Of a stretch of DNA of 37,605 nt, positions 30,989-37,605 are shown piece after piece. The position numbers and the translations under genes are program-made. The stretch's first letter is position 1. Every line of letters begins with the position of its first letter. Under the pieces are notes generated by a model. That model was not told the origin of the DNA. It saw nothing but the letters and a program-made list of their open reading frames with translations, and searched no databases. The DNA lies in assembly GCF_019091085.1 (NCBI RefSeq), contig NZ_JAGXJY010000032.1, forward strand, positions 1-37,605. Direction: 5' to 3'. The stretch is from Mesorhizobium sp. GbtcB19 (GTDB taxonomy: Bacteria > Pseudomonadota > Alphaproteobacteria > Rhizobiales > Rhizobiaceae).

Positions 30989-33900
30989 ATGACCAGTTCA
31001 TCTCAAATCACCACTCAATTCTCCGGCATTTCCGACACTTCGAGCGATCCACCGCACAATGCGCTGGCCGTCGGTCCAAGCAACATCGTCACGGCCGAAG
31101 GATCGCAGATCGAATGGACGGACCTGTCCGGCGGCACGGTGAGTGTGGAATCGGTATACCAATTCTTCGGCTCGCTCGGGCCGTCCGCGACCAACGCCCT
31201 GTTCGATCCGCGCGCGGTGTATGACAGCGTCAACAACCGATACGTCGTCACCATTGACAATCTCGGATCGAACGGCGCGATCAGCAACATCGATATCGCC
31301 GTATCGAAGGACTCGAACCCCAACGACGGCTGGTATTTCTACTCGCTGAACACATCGCTCACGATCAACGGTCAACTGACGGCAGCCGATCAGCCGATCC
31401 TGTCGCTCGACGGCACCAACATCTACATCACCGCACCCCAATATGGGGTCAATGTCTCCGGCTTCGCGGGGACGGAACAATGGGTCATCGGCGACACGGC
31501 GGGGGCCGGCGGGGGCATCTACAATGGCGGCACGATGACCGTGGTCGCCAACCAGGTCGCCTCACCCAACCAAGGCATCGCCAGGGTCGTCGCCGGCAAC
31601 AATGGCCAGACCTACTATGCCTCCGCGGAGAACACCGGCAGCCAGACCCTGATCACCCTGCAGACCTACAACCTTGCCACCAACAGCTTCGGCCCGACAA
31701 CCACGGTGTCGCTCGGCAATGTCGACCAAGGTGGCGGAGGATCGGACTACACGGCTGAGCAGCAAGGAACGAGCGTCCTGCTCGATGCCGGCGACGCGAA
31801 CATCCAGAACCTCGCTTATTCCAATGGCTTCCTCTACGGCGTCTCCGAGGTGATGCCGGCGGGCTCAAGCACACCTCAGGTCCACTGGTTCAAGGTCGAC
31901 GTCACCAATCCGAGCAGTCCGGCCCTTGTGGCGCAGGGCAACATATCCGGGGCGGCGATCGGCAGCGGCGTTGCCACGTTCGACGGCTCGATCGCGGTCG
32001 ACCAGGCTGGCGACGTCATCATCAACTACACTGCCAGCGGCCCGGGCATGTATCCCGCCGACTATTACAGCTTCATGGCGGCGGGCGACCCGTCCGGCAC
32101 CTTCAGCGCCCCTGTCCTCTACCAGGCGAGTTCGAGCTATCTTGCCAATGGCGATGGTGGAAATGTCCAGCGCTGGGGGAACAATTCCTCGGCGACCGCC
32201 GATCCTTCCGATCCGAATTCCTTCTGGCTGTCGGGCGAATATGTCGCCAATGGCTGGTGGCAGACATCGGTGGCGCAGGTCGCCATCCAGACGCCGACAG
32301 CGAACGTGACCGAGCGGCTGAGCAAGGACACCGGCGCATCATCCAGCGACAAGATCACCAGCAATGCCAAGATCGTCGGCACGGGCGTGGCGAATGCCGT
32401 CGTGTCCTTCACCGTGGACGGCAATGCAGTCGCGACGACGATGACAGCCAACGCCGGCGGCGCCTGGACTTTCACGCCGACAGGGCTCACGGACGGACAG
32501 CATACGATCATAGCCAGTGAGACCGGCGCGCCGGGGAATCCCTCACCTGCTTCGCTGACGTTCACCCTGGACACAACGTCCCCAACGGTGGCGATTGCAA
32601 ACGCGGGCGGCGCAATCGGCCAGGCGGCGCTGACGGTGACGGGAACAGTCAGCGATCCCGATGTTTCGGGCCCCGGCTCGACGGTCGCCATATTCGACGG
32701 CACGACCCAGGTTGGAACGGCGATCGTCCAGGCGGACGGGACCTGGAGCACCGGCATCAGCTTGACCAACGGCACGAACAGCTTGACAGCCAGGGATACG
32801 GATGTGGCGGGCAATGTGGGGATCAGCGCGCCCGTCACCTACACGATCACGATGCCGTCATCGTCGATCCAGACCATGTTCGCAGGCATCTCCGATCCAT
32901 CCGACGACCCGCCGGACAATGGCCTCGCCGTGGGGCCGGGCAACATCGTTATGGCCGAAGGGCAGCGGGTCGAATGGACAAATCTTGCCGGCGGCGCCGT
33001 CACCAACATGTCGGCCTACAACTTCTTTCCTCCGCTCGGCGGCGCCGCCTCGTGGACCGGCTCGCTGAAAGACACTTTCAGCGCATACGACGCAGTCAAC
33101 AATCGGTTCGTGTACAGCACCGAAAATCTCAATCCGCATACCAGCCCGGGCAGCACCAGCGAAGTGTTTGCCGTCTCCAAGGATGGGAACCCGAACGATG
33201 GCTGGTTTTTCGGGTCGATCAACACCTCGACGACCATCAACGGCGTGGCGACCGAATCCGACGAGCCTACATTGGCTGTCGACGGAACCAACATCTACAT
33301 CGCGTCTCCACAATATAACGCTACTGGTCCTGGTTACATGGGATCGGAATTGTGGGTGATCGGCGACACGGCCGGAGTGGGCGGAGGCATCTATAACGGC
33401 GGCACAGCGACCGTCATAGCGACCCAATTGACTGATCCCAACCTGGGCGTCTTCCGCGACGTGGCGGGCAACAACGGCAAGACCTATTTTGCCAGCGCTT
33501 ACGACAGCGGCGGCCAAAGCTTCATGGCCCTGCAGGTCTACGACGTGGCCACGAACACATTCGGCTCAGTAGCCAACATCGCGTTCGGCAACATCGACCA
33601 GGGCAACGGTGGCACAACCTACTATGCCCAGCAACAAGGCTCGAACGTCTTGCTGGACGTCGACGACGGCCGGATCGGCAATCTCGTCTACGCCAACGGC
33701 TTCCTCTACGGCACGAACGAGGTTCAATCACCGGGATCGAGCGTTCCGAATGTTCACTGGTTCAAGATCGACGTCAGCAATCCGGCAAACCCGGTGCTGG
33801 CGGCACAGGGCACCATATCCGGCGACGCCATCGGCACGAACGTGGCGACCTTCAACGGCTCGATCGCGGTCGATGCGGCCGGCGACGTGATCATCAACTT

Positions 33901-36478
33901 CAACGCCAGCGGTCCGAACATGCTTCCGTCGGACTACTACGTCCTGGGCAAGACCGACAATCTGTCTTTCGGATTCACCACTCCGGTTCTTTACCAGGCC
34001 AGTTCCCAGCCGTTTGCGCTGGACACCAATCGGTGGGGCGCCAATTCTTCGGCTGTCGTGGATCCCAACAATCCAAACACTTTCTGGATATCGAGCGAAT
34101 ATATCGCAAACAATTGGTGGCAGACCGCCGTCGCCCAGGTGGCCGTTCAAGGGCCCCCGACGATCGCGTCGATCTCGGCATCCGGGACGGGAATCGCCGG
34201 CGGCAACGGCGACCTGAATGCCGGCAGCACAGTCACGCTGACAGTGAATTTCAGCCAGGCGGTAACGGTAAACACCGCGGGTGGTTCGCCTAGACTGCTT
34301 CTCAGCGATGGCGGCATCGCGGCCTATAGCGGCGGCTCGGGCACGGCGGCATTGACCTTCAGCTATACCGTGGCCGCCGGTGAGAATACGCTCGACCTCA
34401 TCGTATCCTCGTTCGATCTTAACGGATCGACCATCGCCGACGGCATGGCCAACAGCGCCATCATCTCCGGCGCCACCAACTACAACCCGGCCGGCACGTT
34501 GCGGATCGACACGACGACACCGTCGATCGCCAGCATCGCGACGTCCGGCGCCGGGATAACCAACGGCAATGGCGACGTGAACGCCGGCAAGACCGTCACG
34601 CTGACGGTGAACTTCAGCGAGGCGGTGACGGTCAACACCGCGGGCGGCTCGCCGCGGCTTCTTCTCAACGACGGCGGCATAGCGACTTACAGCGGCGGCT
34701 CTGGCACTGCGGCATTGACGTTCAGCTACACCGTCACCGCCGGTCAGAACACGCCCGACCTCACCGTATCCTCGCTCGATCTCAACGGATCGTCCATCGC
34801 CGATGGTGCGACCAACAGCGCCGATATCTCGGCAGCCACCAACTATGTTCCGGCCGGCACATTGCAGGTCGACACGACGATACCGACGATTACCGGCATC
34901 GCGACGTCCGGCGCGGGGATAACCAACGGCGATGGCGACCTGAAGGCCGGCAAGACCGTCACGCTGACGGTCACCTTCAGCGAGGCCGTGACGGTCAACA
35001 CCGCTGGAGGTTCGCCGAGACTCCTCCTCAACGACGGCGGCATCGCGACCTATAGCGGCGGCTCGGGCACGACGGCATTGACCTTCAGCTATACCGTGGC
35101 CTCCGGGCAGAATACGCCCGACCTAACCGTATCCTCGCTCAGCTTGAACGGATCGACCATCACTGACCCCGCAAGCAACAACGCCAACCTCTTGGGCGCC
35201 AACAACTACAATCCAGCCGGCACGCTGCAGATCGACACGTCGGTGCCAACGATTGCGTCGATCTCCACATCCGGCGCAGGGATAACAAATGGCAATGGCG
35301 ACCTGAACGCCGGCAAGACCGTCACCCTGACGGTAACCTTCAACCAGGCGGTGGCGGTCAACACCGCGGGAGGTTCGCCAAGACTTCTTCTCAACGACGG
35401 TGGAATAGCGACCTACAGCGGCGGCTCGGGCACCACGGCATTGATCTTCAGCTATACCGTGGCCGCGGGCCAGAACACTTCCGACCTGACGGTTTCCTCG
35501 TTCAGCTTGAACGGGTCGACCATCACCGATCCAGCGACCAACAACGCCAATCTGTCGGGCGCCACCAACTACAATCCAGCCGGCACGCTGCAGATCGACA
35601 CCACGGCGACGATCGCCATCAACACAATAGCCGGCAACAATAACGTCAACGGCTTGGAAGCGTTGACGGGATTCGCCATCAGCGGCACCTCTACCGGTGT
35701 CGAGAACGGCCAGATCGTCACGGTCAATATCCTCAACAGCCAGAACATAGTCGTCGACAGCTACTCGACCGCGGACCAGAACAATGCCTGGTCGGTCAAT
35801 GTGACTAGCGCACAGGCGCAGGCGCTCGCCGACGGCGCCTACACCGTGACCGCCGACGTGGCGGACAAGGCCGGCAATCTTGCCCCGCTCGCCACCAGGG
35901 CCTTGATCGTCGACCAAGACAAAACGCCCGAAGCGCCGATCCTGGCGATTGCCAACACGGCTCTGACCGTCCAGGCACATGGCTCGGTGGCGCTGGGCAT
36001 CACGGCAACCCCGATCGATTCCGACGACAGCGTCACCTTGAGGATCGCGGGCCTGCCGAGCTACGAGGCGATCACGGCGCCGAGCGGCTACCATGTCAGC
36101 AAAGCGCTGCAATTGAACGGCACCTACACCTGGACGATCACCGAGAACTCGTCCACAGTGGGCAAGCCGATCTCGGGGCTCGCGCTGACATCGTCCTACA
36201 ACGGCACGAGCCATCCCGTCGCCACGCTGACGGTCACCGCAAGCAACTCGACCCTTGGCGAAACAGCAAGCGCCCCATCCCAGACGATGACGGTCACCGA
36301 TCCTCCGGCGACCACAACCAATCCAACATCGAACCTGCTTGCGCTGTTCAACCAGTATTCGGCCTGGGGCTTCCACGACGGCCATGCCGGTGCCGGGGAG
36401 ATCGCCCCGGCATGGTCGCAGCATGGCGGTCACGATCTCGTGGCGCTCCTGGCAACTCCAGGTCATTTCGAGCGCTGA
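30989..36478 (+). CDS. Giant cysteine-free repeat protein, probable T1SS substrate (adhesin or surface protein)
   Basis: The 1829-residue protein has no signal peptide and no cysteine. Layout: a first beta-rich, probably propeller-like domain (about 7-437); two Ig-like modules (about 438-622); a second copy of the first domain (about 628-1055) sharing DPPxNxLAVGPxNIV, DGTNIYI, WVIGDTAG, YNGGT, NGFLYG and WWQT(S/A)VAQVA; four 121-residue Ig-like repeats (about 1058-1541) with NTAGGSPRLLL and FSYTV; two further Ig-like modules (to about 1770); and a His/Gly-rich tail ending HDLVALLATPGHFER. RTX nonapeptides are absent. The downstream gene (13-base gap) encodes a T1SS ATPase and the PrsDE pair lies upstream, so T1SS export is likely. 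An adhesin or matrix role is inferred; the propeller-like domains could bind or act on glycans. Confidence 0.85.
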   Translation: MTSSSQITTQFSGISDTSSDPPHNALAVGPSNIVTAEGSQIEWTDLSGGTVSVESVYQFFGSLGPSATNALFDPRAVYDSVNNRYVVTIDNLGSNGAISNIDIAVSKDSNPNDGWYFYSLNTSLTINGQLTAADQPILSLDGTNIYITAPQYGVNVSGFAGTEQWVIGDTAGAGGGIYNGGTMTVVANQVASPNQGIARVVAGNNGQTYYASAENTGSQTLITLQTYNLATNSFGPTTTVSLGNVDQGGGGSDYTAEQQGTSVLLDAGDANIQNLAYSNGFLYGVSEVMPAGSSTPQVHWFKVDVTNPSSPALVAQGNISGAAIGSGVATFDGSIAVDQAGDVIINYTASGPGMYPADYYSFMAAGDPSGTFSAPVLYQASSSYLANGDGGNVQRWGNNSSATADPSDPNSFWLSGEYVANGWWQTSVAQVAIQTPTANVTERLSKDTGASSSDKITSNAKIVGTGVANAVVSFTVDGNAVATTMTANAGGAWTFTPTGLTDGQHTIIASETGAPGNPSPASLTFTLDTTSPTVAIANAGGAIGQAALTVTGTVSDPDVSGPGSTVAIFDGTTQVGTAIVQADGTWSTGISLTNGTNSLTARDTDVAGNVGISAPVTYTITMPSSSIQTMFAGISDPSDDPPDNGLAVGPGNIVMAEGQRVEWTNLAGGAVTNMSAYNFFPPLGGAASWTGSLKDTFSAYDAVNNRFVYSTENLNPHTSPGSTSEVFAVSKDGNPNDGWFFGSINTSTTINGVATESDEPTLAVDGTNIYIASPQYNATGPGYMGSELWVIGDTAGVGGGIYNGGTATVIATQLTDPNLGVFRDVAGNNGKTYFASAYDSGGQSFMALQVYDVATNTFGSVANIAFGNIDQGNGGTTYYAQQQGSNVLLDVDDGRIGNLVYANGFLYGTNEVQSPGSSVPNVHWFKIDVSNPANPVLAAQGTISGDAIGTNVATFNGSIAVDAAGDVIINFNASGPNMLPSDYYVLGKTDNLSFGFTTPVLYQASSQPFALDTNRWGANSSAVVDPNNPNTFWISSEYIANNWWQTAVAQVAVQGPPTIASISASGTGIAGGNGDLNAGSTVTLTVNFSQAVTVNTAGGSPRLLLSDGGIAAYSGGSGTAALTFSYTVAAGENTLDLIVSSFDLNGSTIADGMANSAIISGATNYNPAGTLRIDTTTPSIASIATSGAGITNGNGDVNAGKTVTLTVNFSEAVTVNTAGGSPRLLLNDGGIATYSGGSGTAALTFSYTVTAGQNTPDLTVSSLDLNGSSIADGATNSADISAATNYVPAGTLQVDTTIPTITGIATSGAGITNGDGDLKAGKTVTLTVTFSEAVTVNTAGGSPRLLLNDGGIATYSGGSGTTALTFSYTVASGQNTPDLTVSSLSLNGSTITDPASNNANLLGANNYNPAGTLQIDTSVPTIASISTSGAGITNGNGDLNAGKTVTLTVTFNQAVAVNTAGGSPRLLLNDGGIATYSGGSGTTALIFSYTVAAGQNTSDLTVSSFSLNGSTITDPATNNANLSGATNYNPAGTLQIDTTATIAINTIAGNNNVNGLEALTGFAISGTSTGVENGQIVTVNILNSQNIVVDSYSTADQNNAWSVNVTSAQAQALADGAYTVTADVADKAGNLAPLATRALIVDQDKTPEAPILAIANTALTVQAHGSVALGITATPIDSDDSVTLRIAGLPSYEAITAPSGYHVSKALQLNGTYTWTITENSSTVGKPISGLALTSSYNGTSHPVATLTVTASNSTLGETASAPSQTMTVTDPPATTTNPTSNLLALFNQYSAWGFHDGHAGAGEIAPAWSQHGGHDLVALLATPGHFER
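34160..35611 (+). repeat. Four tandem 363-bp repeats inside the giant gene
   Basis: Units begin at 34160, 34523, 34886 and 35249 and keep exact 363-base register, encoding 121-residue Ig-like modules. Protein identity is high, while many third positions differ between units, so they are not very recent copies. They could change number by recombination. Confidence 0.9.
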
Positions 36479-36491
36479 GAGGGATCCGGGC

Positions 36492-37605
36492 ATGGCGTTT
36501 GGGGGCCCTGAGACCGGACGGGAGGACGACCAGGGGCTTGCCGCGCTGGTGATGCTCCTTCAGCTCAACGGCGTCGCCGCCGAAGGCCCGCAGATACGTC
36601 ACAAATTCGGCCAGGCGCACATCGGCACGACGGAGATGCTGCGCTGCGCCAAAGATTTCGGACTCAAGGCTCGCAGCGTCAGAAGCGCCTGGCTCCGCCT
36701 CGCCCGCACGCCGCTGCCGGCCATAGCCTCGCTCACGGATGGCGGCTTCCTGCTGCTCGGCAAGGCTGGAGACAACCAGGTCCTCGTCCAGCGCCCCCAT
36801 GCGCCGCGCCCGGAAGCGCTGTCGCGCGCCGAGTTCGAGGAGATCTGGGACGGGCAGCTGATCCTGATGGCGCGCCGCGCCTCGCTCTCCGACCTGTCTC
36901 GGCATTTCGGCATCAGCTGGTTTCTAGGCGCTATCTGGAAATATCGCCATCTGCTGGGCGAGGTTCTCGTTGCCTCCCTCTTCCTGCAGATATTCGCTCT
37001 CATCAGTCCGCTCTTCTTCCAGGTCGTGATCGACAAGGTGTTGGTGCATCGCGGGCTGAGCACGCTAGAGATCCTCACCGTCGGACTGGTTGCCATTGCG
37101 GTCTTCGAGGCAATTCTCGGCGGTCTGAGCACCTATCTCTTCGCCCATACCACCAACCGCATCGACGTCGTGCTCGGGGCGCGGCTCTATCGCCACCTGA
37201 CGGCGCTGCCGCTGGCCTATTTCCAGGCGCGGCGCGCGGGTGACTCGATCGCCCGCGTGCGCGAGCTGGAGAACATCCGCAACTTCCTCACCAGCTCGGC
37301 GCTGACGTTGGTCGTCGACCTTGCCTTCACTGTCGTCTTCCTCGGCGTGATGGTCGTCTACTCCCCGCTGTTGACCCTGGTCGTGCTCGGCGCCTTTCCC
37401 GTCTATATCGGCGTGTCGGCCGGCGCGACGCCGATTTTCCGCAGGCGGCTCGACGAGAAGTTCAGGTGCGGCGCCGAAAATCAGGCCCTGCTGGTGGAGA
37501 GCGTTACCGGGATCGAGACATTGAAGGCGCTGGCGGTCGAACCGCAGATGCAGCGCCGTTGGGAAGAACAGCTTGCCTCCTATGTGGGCGCGAGTTTCAG
37601 CGTGC
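36492..37605 (+). CDS. Type I secretion ABC transporter with C39-like domain (HlyB/RtxB/LapB type), 3' end missing
   Basis: The frame from ATG 36492 is open to the window edge (371 codons seen). Residues 1 to about 135 are a C39-peptidase-like domain; the usual catalytic D-C-G-L-A-A-L reads D-Q-G-L-A-A-L, so Cys is replaced by Gln and peptidase activity is not expected. Then comes the membrane domain with ALISPLFFQVVIDKVLVHRG, HTTNRIDVVLGARLYRHLTA, LPLAYFQARRAGDSIARVRE and ENQALLVESVTGIETLKALA, all typical of HlyB/RtxB exporters. The ATPase domain lies beyond the window. In this class the C39-like domain binds the unfolded substrate. It starts 13 bases after the giant gene, so that protein is the probable cargo. 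An HlyD partner is expected downstream. Confidence 0.93.
   Translation, partial: MAFGGPETGREDDQGLAALVMLLQLNGVAAEGPQIRHKFGQAHIGTTEMLRCAKDFGLKARSVRSAWLRLARTPLPAIASLTDGGFLLLGKAGDNQVLVQRPHAPRPEALSRAEFEEIWDGQLILMARRASLSDLSRHFGISWFLGAIWKYRHLLGEVLVASLFLQIFALISPLFFQVVIDKVLVHRGLSTLEILTVGLVAIAVFEAILGGLSTYLFAHTTNRIDVVLGARLYRHLTALPLAYFQARRAGDSIARVRELENIRNFLTSSALTLVVDLAFTVVFLGVMVVYSPLLTLVVLGAFPVYIGVSAGATPIFRRRLDEKFRCGAENQALLVESVTGIETLKALAVEPQMQRRWEEQLASYVGASFSV

Noticed and set aside
35123..36493. 456-codon minus-strand ORF opposite the end of the giant gene
   Set aside because: Shadow frame of a repetitive GC-rich gene; its repeats simply mirror the Ig-like modules.
1..37605. CRISPR arrays, tRNA or rRNA genes, complete insertion sequences
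   Set aside because: Read for regularly spaced repeats, cloverleaf-like segments and paired terminal repeats with transposase genes; none found.

Overview
The window reads as chromosome of an alphaproteobacterium of the order Rhizobiales, most likely a Mesorhizobium-like or related rhizobium. The reasons are the generally high GC, an ExoX/SyrA-type exopolysaccharide repressor, ExoM-, ExoP- and ExoF-like exopolysaccharide (EPS) proteins, a PrsD/PrsE-type type I secretion system (T1SS), an HWE-type histidine kinase, and RTX and bacterial-Ig repeat proteins of the kind common in rhizobia. The genus is inferred; no rRNA or other marker gene is present.

Layout. (1) 1-1431: 3' part of a MacB-type ABC exporter, cut by the window edge. 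(2) 1556-3755: NodB-type polysaccharide deacetylase, ExoM-like GT2 glycosyltransferase and a small ExoX/SyrA-like membrane repressor. (3) 3756-5106: about 1.3 kb of degenerate DNA, partly AT-rich, ending in a frameshifted and truncated copy of the sugar nucleotidyltransferase that is intact at 21378. (4) 5107-12473: plus-strand EPS run of a GT4 glycosyltransferase, a Sec-exported glycoside-hydrolase-like protein, a Wzy/O-antigen-ligase-like polymerase, a Wzz/BY-kinase co-polymerase and a nucleotidyltransferase-kinase fusion. (5) 12772-14220, minus strand: RTX protein whose N-terminal domain is a paralogue of the Sec-exported protein. (6) 14735-16987: single ORF joining a P-loop kinase to a Wzx-type flippase, followed by a degraded kinase C-terminus. 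(7) 17437-20787: regulatory block with a LuxR-type regulator (minus), an HWE sensor kinase (plus) and a NarL-type response regulator (minus). (8) 21378-26514: second EPS operon with sugar nucleotidyltransferase, DegT-type aminotransferase, phosphoglycosyl transferase, LegB-like 4,6-dehydratase and ExoF-like export protein. (9) 26871-29995: PrsD/PrsE-type T1SS ATPase and adaptor. (10) 30989-37605: an 1829-residue cysteine-free repeat protein and the start of a second T1SS ATPase with a C39-like domain.

Together the genes describe a Wzx/Wzy-dependent polysaccharide pathway: sugar nucleotide formation (21378, 22147, 24017), lipid-linked initiation (23280), glycosyl transfer (2287, 5107), flipping (14735), polymerisation and length control (7525, 8941), outer-membrane export (25252), trimming or modification (1556, 6411, 12772), and regulation (3477 and 17437-20787). 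T1SS genes sit next to their probable substrates. Remnants of duplicated genes at 4790 and 17111, and the paralogous hydrolase pair, suggest that the locus was assembled through duplication and rearrangement.

The features I judge most unusual are the hydrolase-like paralogue pair apparently sent out by two different routes (with matching cysteine content), the kinase-flippase fusion, a perfect palindrome in front of the LuxR-type gene, and the double-domain 1829-residue protein between two different T1SS exporters.
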